NCBI GenBank assembly: GCA_046729855.1
Contig: JBKPHM010000116.1
Span: forward strand, 1-15,219
Length of the DNA stretch: 15,219 nucleotides
Origin: DATHSY01 sp046729855
Lineage (GTDB): Bacteria; Actinomycetota; UBA4738; HRBIN12
Reading direction: 5' to 3'
Shown: positions 1-7,786 of the stretch, in pieces
How the letters are laid out: every line of letters begins with the position of its first letter
Numbering within the stretch: position 1 is the stretch's first letter
The notes under the pieces: model-generated
What the model saw: only the letters and a program-made list of their open reading frames with translations
The model's database searches: none
What the model was told of the DNA's origin: nothing
Made by a program: the position numbers and the translations under genes

Positions 1-638
1 CCGTCGAGCGCCGCCGGAACACGTACACGAAGCACTGGTGGTTGAACCCGGCCGTCCGGAACTCGACGTCCTCCTCGGGTAGGCCGACGGTGGCCGCGAG
101 GAACTCGTGCGTGTCGCGGACCGAATGGCAGACCCCGACGACGTTGGTGAACGGCGTCCCCGCGTACACGGCCCACGGCACCATCGCCATCGGGTTCGTG
201 TAGTTCAGCAGCAACGCGTCGGGGCGCCAGCCAGTGCAGGTCCTCGCCGATGCCCAGCATCACCGGGATCGTGCGGAGCCCGCGGAAGATGCCTCCGATG
301 CCGATCCTGTCGGCGATCGTCTGCCGCAGGCCGTACCGCGCCGGGAGCCGGAAGTCACGCAGCGCGGCGTCGATGCCGCCCATCTGGATCTCGTTGATCA
401 CGTAATCGGCCCCCGCGATGGCGGGGGCGCGATCCGCGTGCCCCTCGATCCCGTACCCGGCGCCGCTCCGACGGACGATCGACGCGGCGGCGCGTTCGGC
501 ATACGTGAGTCGCGCGGCGTCTATGTCGTGGAGAACGATCGAGAGCGAGCCATGGAGCTCCTCGTACGACGAGAGGTCGGCAATGACGTTCCGAGTGAAC
601 TCGACGCTGCCGGCGCCGATGATGACGATGCGCGCCAC
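1..638 (-). CDS. Glycoside hydrolase family 4 (alpha-galactosidase/alpha-glucosidase type), partial, with a frameshift
   Basis: GH4 enzymes cleave glycosides by an NAD+- and metal-dependent redox mechanism in the cytoplasm. The N-terminal Rossmann motif IGAGS lies at residues 7-11, followed by family blocks YGLRQTIADRIGIGGI and GLRTIPV. Residue 139 is the last one readable before a run of four C (plus positions 221-224) shifts the frame by one base. Removing one C restores DALLLNYTNPMAM, then GVCHS (Cys170) and GFNH (His200), the expected metal-binding Cys and His. The CHS form resembles MelA/AglA enzymes. About 212 residues are visible of a usual 430-470; the C-terminus lies beyond the left edge. 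The unshifted frame stays open to the edge, so a gene caller would not notice the break. GTG at 638 is chosen because a -10 box lies 6 nt upstream; an in-frame ATG at 671 is the alternative. It diverges from sugar kinases. The shift may be a sequencing error or a real lesion. Confidence 0.85.
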   Translation of the reverse strand, partial: MARIVIIGAGSVEFTRNVIADLSSYEELHGSLSIVLHDIDAARLTYAERAAASIVRRSGAGYGIEGHADRAPAIAGADYVINEIQMGGIDAALRDFRLPARYGLRQTIADRIGIGGIFRGLRTIPVMLGIGEDLHWLAPRRVAAELHEPDGDGAVGRVRGDAVHQRRRGLPFGPRHARVPRGHRRPTRGGRRVPDGRVQPPVLRVRVPAALD

Positions 639-644
639 GGCGGG

Positions 645-650
645 AGTGTA
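645..650 (-). promoter_or_regulatory. Probable -10 box for a leaderless GH4 transcript
   Basis: On the minus strand TACACT is followed by exactly 6 nt and then the GTG start at 638. This TANNNT-N6-start layout recurs at three other genes in the window, so transcription probably begins at or within a base of the start codon. I see no convincing -35 box and no Shine-Dalgarno sequence. Confidence 0.5.
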
Positions 651-678
651 TCCGGACGGTCGCACGCCCATCTTCTTC

Positions 679-688
679 GAGACGTCTC
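679..688. promoter_or_regulatory. Candidate operator: perfect 10-bp palindrome in the divergent sugar promoter
   Basis: GAGACGTCTC is its own reverse complement and sits between the two outward -10 boxes of the GH4 and kinase genes. It ends 17 nt before the kinase -10 box, so it covers the place where a -35 box would lie. The central CG is common in LacI-family operators. No regulator gene is visible in the window, so its function is inferred from position and symmetry only. Confidence 0.3.
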
Positions 689-705
689 CACGCGACGCGC
701 GCCGC

Positions 706-711
706 TATCGT
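706..711 (+). promoter_or_regulatory. Probable -10 box for the leaderless kinase operon
   Basis: TATCGT is followed by 6 nt and then the GTG start at 718. It fixes the start of the first kinase; upstream in-frame ATG codons lie inside the GH4 gene on the other strand. No Shine-Dalgarno sequence precedes the GTG. Confidence 0.5.
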
Positions 712-717
712 AGCCGC

Positions 718-1647
718 GTGGCGGAGCTCGATCTGCTGGTCCTCGGCGACGCGAACCCGGACCTGCTGATGACTGGTGACGTCGTCCCTGCGTTTGGTCA
801 GGCCGAGCACGTCGTCGACGCCGCGCGGTTCCTGATCGGCGGGTCCGGCGCGATCGCGGCGTGCGGCGCGGCCAGGTTGGGATTGCGGACGGCGTTCGCC
901 GGCGCCGTCGGCGACGACGTGTTTGGGCGGTTCATGCTCGACGCGCTGTCCGAGCGTGGCGTCGACACGTCCGGCTGCGTGGTCACCGACGCCGCGCCGA
1001 CGGGCATCTCCGTGATCCTTTCGCGCGGGGATGACCGCGCGATCCTCACCTCGACCGGCGCGATGCGCCGGCTGCGGGCCGACGTCATCGATGCCGCGCT
1101 GCTCGCCCGCGCTCGCCATGTCCACGTCAGCTCGTTCTTCCTGTTGCGCGAGCTGGCGTCGGACCTCCCGACGCTGTTCCGGCGCGTTCGCGCCGACGGC
1201 GCGACCACCTCGATCGACCCGAACTGGGACCCTTCCGGCGCGTGGGACGATGGCCTGCTCGAGCTGCTGCGGGCGATCGACGTCTTCTTCCCGAACTCCG
1301 CGGAGGCGCGCGCCCTGACCGGGCTCGACGACATCGACATCGCCGCGCAGGCGCTGGCCGAGCGCGGCGCCGTCGTGGTGGTGAAGTTCGGGGAGGGGGG
1401 CGGGCTCGCGATCTCGGGCGACGAGGTCGTCCGGCGGGAATCGATCGCAACCGAGGTCGTCGACACGACCGGCGCGGGCGACTCGTTCGATGCGGGGTTC
1501 CTCGCCGCTCGCCTCGCCGGCTGGCCGCTCGAGCGATGCCTCGCGCTCGCCGTTGCGTGCGGATCGCTGTCGACGCGGGCCGAGGGGGGCACGGCCGCCC
1601 AACCGACCCTCGACGAGGCGCTTGCCGCCCTGGAGCGGAGTGCGTGA
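718..1647 (+). CDS. PfkB/ribokinase-family sugar kinase
   Basis: This is a 309-residue cytoplasmic kinase expected to transfer phosphate from ATP to a sugar hydroxyl. The N-terminal strand LLVLGDANPD is followed by the glycine-rich sugar-binding segment FLIGGSGAIAACGAARLGL (about residues 38-56). The C-terminal PfkB signature DTTGAGDSF covers residues 249-257, with Asp255 as the catalytic base and the GAG as anion hole. Length is typical for the family. The substrate cannot be told from sequence; ribokinase-, ketodeoxygluconate- and fructokinase-like members all look like this. The GTG start is supported by the -10 box 6 nt upstream. It is followed 22 nt later by a second kinase of the same superfamily and diverges from a GH4 glycosidase, which argues for glycoside catabolism. 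Confidence 0.88.
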   Translation: MAELDLLVLGDANPDLLMTGDVVPAFGQAEHVVDAARFLIGGSGAIAACGAARLGLRTAFAGAVGDDVFGRFMLDALSERGVDTSGCVVTDAAPTGISVILSRGDDRAILTSTGAMRRLRADVIDAALLARARHVHVSSFFLLRELASDLPTLFRRVRADGATTSIDPNWDPSGAWDDGLLELLRAIDVFFPNSAEARALTGLDDIDIAAQALAERGAVVVVKFGEGGGLAISGDEVVRRESIATEVVDTTGAGDSFDAGFLAARLAGWPLERCLALAVACGSLSTRAEGGTAAQPTLDEALAALERSA

Positions 1648-1669
1648 TCGCCCGTCACGCCGGGTCTCG

Positions 1670-2614
1670 ATGATCGTCTGCGTCGCCGCGAACCCGTCGA
1701 TCGACAAGCTGTTCGAGGTCGACGAGGTGCACGTCGGACAGATCCACCGTCCGCTCGCGTTCGTTCAGGTGCCTGGCGGCAAGGGCCTGAATGTCGCCAG
1801 GGCCGCTTACGCGCTGAGCGCCGACGTGACGGCGACCGGTCTGCTCGCCGGACACGCCGGACGATGGATCGCCGAGGCGCTCGCCGACGAGGGCGTCGCC
1901 GCCCGGTTCGCGTGGGTCGACGGCGAGACGCGGGCGTCGCTGTCCGTCGCCGCGCGGAACCACGTCGGCCTCACCGAGTTCTACGAGGCGGGCGCTGACG
2001 TCGGCCGCGAGGGCTGGGCGCGCCTGGAGGATCTGGTGGCCGAGCTTGTTGGCGACGCGGCGTGGCTGACGATCTCCGGCAACGCGCCGCCCGGAGCGCC
2101 TCGGGACGGCTACGCCAGGCTTGTCCGGATGGCGCGCGACGCGAACGTCCCGGTCGCGCTCGACGCGCGCGACGAGGCCCTCGCGCTCGCGGTCTCGGCG
2201 GGTCCCACCCTCGTGAAGGTAAACGCCGAGGAGGCCGGCACGCTGCTTGGCTCCGTCGTCGAGGGCGCGGAGGACGCCCGACGGGCAGCCGCCGCAATCC
2301 GGGAGCGGCTGCCAGCCGGCGCCGCGGCCATCGTTACGCGGGGCGCCGAGGGCGCGGTCGTCGCGTCGCCGGACGGGGCGATGCTCGCGGCGCAGCTGTA
2401 CGCGCGCGGGCCGTACCCCGTCGGGAGCGGCGACGCGTTCCTGGCCGGCCTCGTGACCGGCCTCGAACGCGCCGACGGATGGAACGACGCGCTCCGACTG
2501 GCCCTGGGAGCTGCCGCCGCGAACGCCGAGACGCCCGGCGCCGGCCGCCTGGATCCCCGTCGCGCGCGCGCCCTTGCGGCAGACGCCGAGATCGTGCCCA
2601 TAGAAGCATCCTGA
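1670..2614 (+). CDS. Hexose-phosphate kinase, 1-phosphofructokinase/tagatose-6-phosphate kinase (FruK/LacC) type
   Basis: This 314-residue protein belongs to the FruK/LacC/PfkB branch, which phosphorylates fructose-1-phosphate, tagatose-6-phosphate or fructose-6-phosphate. The start MIVCVAANPSIDK and the block PGGKGLNVARA (residues 35-45) are hallmarks of this branch. VGSGDAF (about 251-257), with Asp255, is the catalytic motif. KVNAEEAGTLLG matches the usual K.N..E region. No Shine-Dalgarno precedes ATG 1670. An in-frame GTG at 1640 follows GGAG and would overlap the upstream kinase by 8 nt, so coupled translation from there is possible; ATG 1670 matches where family members begin. With a possible alpha-galactosidase nearby, a tagatose-pathway role is an attractive but unproven reading. 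Confidence 0.85.
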   Translation: MIVCVAANPSIDKLFEVDEVHVGQIHRPLAFVQVPGGKGLNVARAAYALSADVTATGLLAGHAGRWIAEALADEGVAARFAWVDGETRASLSVAARNHVGLTEFYEAGADVGREGWARLEDLVAELVGDAAWLTISGNAPPGAPRDGYARLVRMARDANVPVALDARDEALALAVSAGPTLVKVNAEEAGTLLGSVVEGAEDARRAAAAIRERLPAGAAAIVTRGAEGAVVASPDGAMLAAQLYARGPYPVGSGDAFLAGLVTGLERADGWNDALRLALGAAAANAETPGAGRLDPRRARALAADAEIVPIEAS

Positions 2615-2661
2615 CGAACGCTCGTCACCGGATCCGGGCGACGTCGGCCTCGGATAGCCGC

Positions 2662-2685
2662 GGCCCGCGTCGTTCGCACGCGGCC
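2662..2685 (+). terminator. GC-rich hairpin after the kinase operon
   Basis: The 108-nt gap between the kinase and sigma genes can form a stem of GGCC-GCGT with ACGC-GGCC, with a one-base bulge and a 7-nt loop. A second, smaller inverted repeat (TGACGA with TCGTCA, loop 4) begins at the kinase stop codon, 2612-2627. Neither is followed by a T run, so termination is only a suggestion. Confidence 0.25.
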
Positions 2686-2722
2686 TCGTAAACGTTCCAG
2701 GGTCGTTCCCGCTCTATCGGGC

Positions 2723-3232
2723 GTGGGGTCCGTCACGATATCGGCGGTGAGGCACGAACCAGGGGCGGCGCATGACTTCGACGCGCTCTTCCGCGACCAC
2801 GCCGCTGGCTTATACCGCACCCTCTACGCCTTCACGGCGGGCCGGCGCGCAGTGGCGGAGGAGGCGACGGCGGAGGCGTTCGCACGAGCGCTGGCGCACG
2901 CCGACCGGATCCGAGACCCCGTCGCGTGGATCTACCGGACGGCGTTCCGTATCGCCGTCGGCGAGCTGAAGCGGGAGCGTCGCGCCGCACCCGAGCACCG
3001 ACCCGAGGCCGGGCGAGGCGTCGACGAGGGGCTCGGGCGGCTCGTCGACGCGCTCCGGAACCTGTCGCCGAACCAGCGGGCCGCCGTGGTCCTGCGGTAC
3101 GAGGGCGATCTGCCGGTCGACGAGGTCGCACGGCGGATGGGGATGAGCGCCGCGACGGTCCGGGTGCACCTGCACCGCGGGCGGGCCCGTCTGCGCGAGC
3201 TGCTGGGGAGCGAGGAGACCGACGATGCCTGA
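2723..3232 (+). CDS. ECF-type RNA polymerase sigma factor
   Basis: This 169-residue protein has two parts of an extracytoplasmic-function sigma factor. Region 2 (about residues 17-87) contains FDALFRDHAAGLYRTLYAFT and DPVAWIYRTAFRIAVGELKRERR, the helices that bind core polymerase and melt the -10. Region 4 (about 107-161) contains LSPNQRAAVVLRYEGDLPVDEVARRMGMS and ATVRVHLHRGRARLRELL, a helix-turn-helix for the -35. The linker is short. The GTG at 2723 gives the longest form; GTG 2747 in the same frame would remove 8 residues, and neither has a clear ribosome-binding site. It overlaps the next gene by 8 nt, the usual arrangement of a sigma factor and its membrane-bound regulator. Its target promoters are unknown. 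Confidence 0.88.
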   Translation: MGSVTISAVRHEPGAAHDFDALFRDHAAGLYRTLYAFTAGRRAVAEEATAEAFARALAHADRIRDPVAWIYRTAFRIAVGELKRERRAAPEHRPEAGRGVDEGLGRLVDALRNLSPNQRAAVVLRYEGDLPVDEVARRMGMSAATVRVHLHRGRARLRELLGSEETDDA

Positions 3233-5144
3233 ACGCTGGGAGCACGAGCTTCGGAAGCTCAGAAACCTCGACGCGCCCGAGGACCTCAGGGGGCGAGCCC
3301 TCGCGGGACCCAGGAGCGAGCCGGGTCGCCCGCCGCGCGAGCGGTTCGTCGCCGCCGCCGTCGCGCTCGCGGTGTTCGGGGTCGCCGGCTTGCTCGCGCT
3401 CCGGACGTTCGGCGCGACCCAGCCTGCGACGGACGGCACCCCGAGCGTCTCGACGGACGCCGTCGTGATCGAGCTCACCGACGCGGACGCGCCCTCGGCG
3501 ACCATCCGGTTCGGCGACGACGTTCTGGACGCGGTGGACGGAGGGTATGAGTGGTGCGAAAGCGGCGCCTGCGTTGCCGGAGCGCCGTCGTTCGCGTTCT
3601 ACCCGCCGGTCACGGAGTACGTGGTCGCGCCGCCCGGCTCGCCGATCGAGGTGCGAGGCGACGGGATGATCCGACGCTTCTCGTGGACGGTCGTCGACCT
3701 CAGCACACCCGCTGGCGTGCCGATCGAGTTCGAGGGTTCGACGGTCCCGAGCGAGAACGGCGTGTACGCGCTCGAGGTCGAGGCGACCTGGGACGCGGGC
3801 AGCGCGAACTTCTTCTTCGGAGTCCAAGCGCTGTCGAGCGTGAACGACGCGCCCGACGTCCTCGGGGTCGATTGCTCCGGTGGCGGGGCGCGCGTGGATA
3901 CCGCGGTCGTCCGCACGCAACGCGACGGGCTGCACGTCTCGTTCAGCGGAACGGACGGGTACCGGGCGTTCGGGATCGTCGCCCCGGAGGGAGCGCCGGA
4001 GGGGTTCTTCGGAGTCGGCGGCTCGCTCCCCGAGCGGGGCGACCGGGCATGGGGGGTCCCGCCGGGGCGATGGGAGGTCGGCTGCGGTGGGGACGTCAGC
4101 CCCGGCGACGGGGCCGCCCCATTCGAGCTCATCGATCCCGACGACCACGCGGCGCCCGACCTGACATGCGAAGACGCCACCGACGAGCCGTTCACGTCGA
4201 CCGTGACGTCTTCCACGCCGCACGGCGACGCCGCCGCCTCGATCGTGGCCGGGCTCGCCGACGGCGACCGGCTCCGAGAGGGCGGTTACGGCGCCGAGAC
4301 GTTCAAGCTGGGTCCGACATATGTCGTCGACCGGAACGGCGAGGCCGTCGCACGGCTCGTGCTGTCCGGCAACGCTCCCACGTACGCGGGCACGCTCACG
4401 ACATGCCCCCGCAGTGGGATCCGCTTGTCGATGGCGGCCACGGGCGAGGTCCCGCCGATCGTCGTGACGAGCCCACGTCCGGGCGACGCCGTGACCTCGC
4501 CCGTCACGATCGCCGGGACGGCCGACGTGTTCGAGGCGACCGTCAGCATCAGGATCGTCGACGCCGTCGGCAACGTGGTGGCCGAGACCTTTACGACGGC
4601 GACCTGCGGGACGGGGTGCCGCGGCGAGTTCTCCACACAGGTCCCGTTCGCCGTCGCCGAGGAGCAAGCCGGCGAGATCGTCGTCTACGAGGCGAGCGCC
4701 CAGGACGGCGGCCCGATCAACGAGGTGCGGATCCCGGTCACGCTGCTCCCGGGCGACAACCTCGAGGACGCCCGAGCGTTCGTGGGCCGATGGACGGACG
4801 ACCAGGGCCAGTCCGTCCCCGAGGACGTGCTCACGGTCTACTTCGGTGCAGAGCACTGCTCATGGGGTGACATCGTGTTCCTGCGGCTCGGTACGAACGC
4901 CCGGACCGATCAAGACGCGCCAACGTACATCCGCGACACGACGGGCGAGCTCGCCGACCTCAGCCGCGGCACATGGGCGATCGTGCGCGACCTCCCGCGG
5001 GGCGCGGCCTTCGCGGGGATCCGGACGGGGGCGTGGGAGCTGTGGACCGATCCCTCGGATCCGGACGCGGTATTCCTCGTGAACGGCGACTCCGGGCGTA
5101 TCGAACGGTGGCCCGCCCTTGAGTCAGCCGTCGCCTGCGACTGA
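3225..5144 (+). CDS. Single-pass membrane protein with Gmad2-like domain, putative anti-sigma factor
   Basis: This 639-residue protein starts at ATG 3225, 7 nt after a good GAGGAG ribosome-binding site inside the sigma gene. About 41 charged residues are followed by one membrane span (about 42-60, VAAAVALAVFGVAGLLAL) and then a long outer part. Residues 65-340 are beta-rich and unrecognised. Residues 410-507, starting PPIVVTSPRPGDAVTSPVTIAGTA, resemble the immunoglobulin-like Gmad2 domain found in spore-germination and cell-surface proteins. Residues 508-639 form another unrecognised domain. The 8-nt overlap with the sigma gene and the topology suggest it holds that sigma factor at the membrane. 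The inner segment is very short and has no HxxxCxxC zinc motif, so the anti-sigma role rests on context alone. Its end overlaps the convergent phosphatase gene by 21 nt. Confidence 0.75.
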   Translation: MPERWEHELRKLRNLDAPEDLRGRALAGPRSEPGRPPRERFVAAAVALAVFGVAGLLALRTFGATQPATDGTPSVSTDAVVIELTDADAPSATIRFGDDVLDAVDGGYEWCESGACVAGAPSFAFYPPVTEYVVAPPGSPIEVRGDGMIRRFSWTVVDLSTPAGVPIEFEGSTVPSENGVYALEVEATWDAGSANFFFGVQALSSVNDAPDVLGVDCSGGGARVDTAVVRTQRDGLHVSFSGTDGYRAFGIVAPEGAPEGFFGVGGSLPERGDRAWGVPPGRWEVGCGGDVSPGDGAAPFELIDPDDHAAPDLTCEDATDEPFTSTVTSSTPHGDAAASIVAGLADGDRLREGGYGAETFKLGPTYVVDRNGEAVARLVLSGNAPTYAGTLTTCPRSGIRLSMAATGEVPPIVVTSPRPGDAVTSPVTIAGTADVFEATVSIRIVDAVGNVVAETFTTATCGTGCRGEFSTQVPFAVAEEQAGEIVVYEASAQDGGPINEVRIPVTLLPGDNLEDARAFVGRWTDDQGQSVPEDVLTVYFGAEHCSWGDIVFLRLGTNARTDQDAPTYIRDTTGELADLSRGTWAIVRDLPRGAAFAGIRTGAWELWTDPSDPDAVFLVNGDSGRIERWPALESAVACD

Positions 5145-7682
5145 GAGGGCTTCGGCCAGCTTCACGCCACGGCGCATCCGAACGAACGTGCCGTCCGCGC
5201 CGGACTCGACGGAGACATCGTCCATGCATGCTCGGATGACGCCGAGCCCACGGCCTCGATCGTCGTCGCGTCGCACGCGCCAGCGCCCGCGATCGCGCAC
5301 GGACAGCTCGATCGTGTGATCCGAGAACCTGGCGTGGACAACGATCTCGCCGTCCACGGACCCTCCGTACGCATGCTCGACGGCGTTCGCGCACGCCTCT
5401 GAGCAGGCGAGCACGATGTCGTGCCGGTCCCCCGCTACGATCCGCGCGGACTCGAGCCATCTCGACAGGCTCGATCGCACGGAGAACAGGCTGGCCGGAT
5501 CGGCGGGGACACGAGCCTCGAAAGGCACCGGCACCGGAACCAGACGCGCGGCGAGCACCGCGACGTCGTCCGACACCTCGTCCGGAACCAGCACGTCGAG
5601 CAGCCGGTCGCAGAGCGAGTCGACGCCGACGTCGCCGGTGGCCGCCACGACCTTCCGCAGGCGATCGAGACCATCGCGGATCGGAAGGTCGGGCCGGTCG
5701 ATCAGCCCGTCCGTGTACAGCACCAGCGTGGATCCCGGTTCGATCGGACGGATCTCCGTCGCATAGGCCGTGGACGCGTCGAACCCCATCGGCCGATTCG
5801 CCGGTACGTCGACGAACGACACCTTCCCCGATGGGCCGATGACAAGTGGTGGCGGATGACCGGCGCCCACGATCCTGAAGACTGCCTGCGCGGGATCGGC
5901 GTCCACGTACAGCAAGGTTGCCATCCAGTCCGGATACACCCGCTGCAGGAGCGCGTCGATGTGCGACACGACGACCTCGGGGGGGTGGCCCTCCAGCGCG
6001 TACGCGCGGAGGGCCAGACGCAGCTGTCCCATCACAGTCGCCGCTTCGAGACCGTGCCCCGTGACATCCCCGATCACCAGCGCCACGCGCCCGCTCGGCA
6101 GCTCGATGACGTCGTACCAGTCCCCTCCGCAATCGAGGCCCACCTCGGCCGGAACGTAGCGAGCCGCCAGCTCGAACGTCGTCGACCGCGGCAGGTCCTG
6201 CGGAAGCAGGGCCCGCTGGAGCGTTTCCGCTATCCGGTGCTCCCGCTCGTAAGCCCGTCGTTCCGTGATGTCCTGCACGGTCCCGACCATGCGGACCGGC
6301 TCTCCGTCCTCGTACGTCAAACGCGCCTTGCCGTATAGCACGCGCGTCGTCCCGTCGTGCAACACGATCGGGTACTCGATGTCGGCGACCCGTCGCTGCC
6401 TTCTCCGGATCGCGCGCTCGACGTTCTCGCGGACGCGGTCCCGGTCGTGCGGCGGCACGAGCTCGATCGCCCGATCGAACGTGAGCTCGGAGCCCTCCGG
6501 CGCGTACGCATGGATCCGGTACATCTCGTCGGACCAGGAAACGACTCCGGTCCGCATGTCCCATTCCCAGCTCCCCACGCGCGCCAGCTCCTGCGCCTCC
6601 TCGAGCTGCGCATCGCTCCGACGCAGCGCGCGCTCGATGCGGCGGCGCTCGTCGACCTCGGCTGCCAGGCGCTCGTTCGCCTGGGTCAACTCGTCCGTGC
6701 GTTCGGCGACGCGGGACTCCAGCTCGGCCGCCCAGCTCCGGAGCGCCGCCCGGTCCCGCACCCGCTCCGCGACCAGCGCCGCGAAGAAGAAGGACGTGAA
6801 GGCGACTGACGCGTTGAACGCCTGCAGCGTCAGCATCCGTTCTGGGAGCGTGCCGTGCGCAAACGGCCCGAGCCGCTCGGCCGCTGCCCACGTCGCGATC
6901 ACGGAGACGACGAGCGCGGCGGGTGCGGCGCCGACCTGCTGGAACCGCCACGCGGCCCAACCGAGCAGCGGCAGAACGAGGAACAACGGCGACGATGGTG
7001 CGGAGATGATCCCCACCATCGTGGCGAGCAGGACCGCCGCGAGCGCGGCGGCCTCGACCGCCCGACGCCATCGGATCGGCCGCAGGACACGCGCCGGGTG
7101 AAACGTCAGCAGGAACGGAGCGAACGCGAGGATCCCCATCGCGTCGCCGACCCACCAGACGGACCAGGCGCCCGGGACCTCGACCGCGTCGATGGACCCG
7201 GTCGCCACTAGCACGGCAACGCCGACGGTCGCGCTGATCGTCATGCTCAGCAGCGCCCCGACGAAGACGAGGGCGACCGCATCGCGCAGACGGTCGAGCT
7301 GGGGACGGAACCCCATGCGTGCAAGCAGCGTGGCGGCTACGAGCGGGGCGAGCGTGTTCCCCGCGGCCGTCGCGGCCGCGGCTCCGGGCGAGGTCGTGAT
7401 CGGAACGTTGACGAGGAAAGCGCCGATCGCTACGCCTGGCCAAAGGCGGCGCCCCAAGAGCAGGAAGCTCGCGAGCGCGATCCCCGTCGGGGGCCACAGA
7501 GGCGTCACGTTCTCCTGGACGAGGGCCAGGCCGAGGCTCAGATCGGCCGCCACGTAGTAGACGGCGGCGAGGCCTGCTACGGCGACGAGGTCGGCCGGGC
7601 GACGAGGGAGTCCGAGCCGAACGAGTCCGCGCGATCGTGCCTCGGGAACGGTGTCGACCATCCTCGTTCGGCGCGGTCGCAT
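5124..7682 (-). CDS. MASE1-PAS-SpoIIE phosphatase-HATPase sensor protein
   Basis: This 852-residue protein puts a whole signalling chain in one chain. Residues 30-308 are a MASE1-like membrane sensor of about eight spans (note NVTPLWPPTGIALASFLLLG). Residues 308-362 look like a coiled coil. Residues 370-477 are a PAS domain with its C-terminal motif ending VQDITERR. Residues 500-715 are a PP2C/SpoIIE serine phosphatase with metal-binding acids in GGDWYDV (Asp521, Asp524), IGDVTGHG (Asp539), YTDGLID (Asp658) and DEVSDDVAVL. Residues 720-840 are an RsbW-like ATPase/kinase with N box SEACANAVEHAY (Glu762, Asn766) and GRGLGV. Such proteins set the phosphorylation of STAS anti-anti-sigma factors; none is visible here, so the partner must lie elsewhere. 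ATG 7682 is supported by a -10 box 6 nt upstream; ATG 7661 is the alternative. Confidence 0.9.
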   Translation of the reverse strand: MRPRRTRMVDTVPEARSRGLVRLGLPRRPADLVAVAGLAAVYYVAADLSLGLALVQENVTPLWPPTGIALASFLLLGRRLWPGVAIGAFLVNVPITTSPGAAAATAAGNTLAPLVAATLLARMGFRPQLDRLRDAVALVFVGALLSMTISATVGVAVLVATGSIDAVEVPGAWSVWWVGDAMGILAFAPFLLTFHPARVLRPIRWRRAVEAAALAAVLLATMVGIISAPSSPLFLVLPLLGWAAWRFQQVGAAPAALVVSVIATWAAAERLGPFAHGTLPERMLTLQAFNASVAFTSFFFAALVAERVRDRAALRSWAAELESRVAERTDELTQANERLAAEVDERRRIERALRRSDAQLEEAQELARVGSWEWDMRTGVVSWSDEMYRIHAYAPEGSELTFDRAIELVPPHDRDRVRENVERAIRRRQRRVADIEYPIVLHDGTTRVLYGKARLTYEDGEPVRMVGTVQDITERRAYEREHRIAETLQRALLPQDLPRSTTFELAARYVPAEVGLDCGGDWYDVIELPSGRVALVIGDVTGHGLEAATVMGQLRLALRAYALEGHPPEVVVSHIDALLQRVYPDWMATLLYVDADPAQAVFRIVGAGHPPPLVIGPSGKVSFVDVPANRPMGFDASTAYATEIRPIEPGSTLVLYTDGLIDRPDLPIRDGLDRLRKVVAATGDVGVDSLCDRLLDVLVPDEVSDDVAVLAARLVPVPVPFEARVPADPASLFSVRSSLSRWLESARIVAGDRHDIVLACSEACANAVEHAYGGSVDGEIVVHARFSDHTIELSVRDRGRWRVRRDDDRGRGLGVIRACMDDVSVESGADGTFVRMRRGVKLAEALSVAGDG

Positions 7683-7688
7683 CCCGCG

Positions 7689-7694
7689 AGGGTA
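7689..7694 (-). promoter_or_regulatory. Probable -10 box for a leaderless phosphatase transcript
   Basis: On the minus strand TACCCT is followed by 6 nt and then ATG 7682. The box lies within one arm of an inverted repeat, GGGTAC (7690-7695) and GTACCC (7715-7720), which could let a bound protein block it. The gap 7683-7836 between the divergent genes holds only promoter-like sequence. Confidence 0.45.
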
Positions 7695-7786
7695 CGCCGT
7701 TGGCGAAGCTCGCGGTACCCATCGTGGGCGTCAGGTCGGCTGCCGTTCCGACGCGATCCGCCCGGGACGGGTGGTCGATCGTGGCC

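Noticed and set aside
639..671. ATG 671 as the GH4 start
   Set aside because: It would add 11 residues before the Rossmann strand and would read through the -10 box; kept only as an alternative.
418..717. Longer N-terminus for the first kinase, from ATG 418
   Set aside because: The added residues lie antisense to the GH4 gene and pass through the -10 box; kinase homology begins right after GTG 718.
3225..3350. Zinc-binding anti-sigma domain in the membrane partner
   Set aside because: No cysteine is present before the membrane span, so the HxxxCxxC motif is absent.
2832..4856. 674-codon open frame on the minus strand opposite the sigma and membrane-protein genes
   Set aside because: It is a shadow frame, rich in Arg, Asp, Gly and Val with no domain pattern; the plus strand has clear sigma-factor motifs and a good ribosome-binding site.
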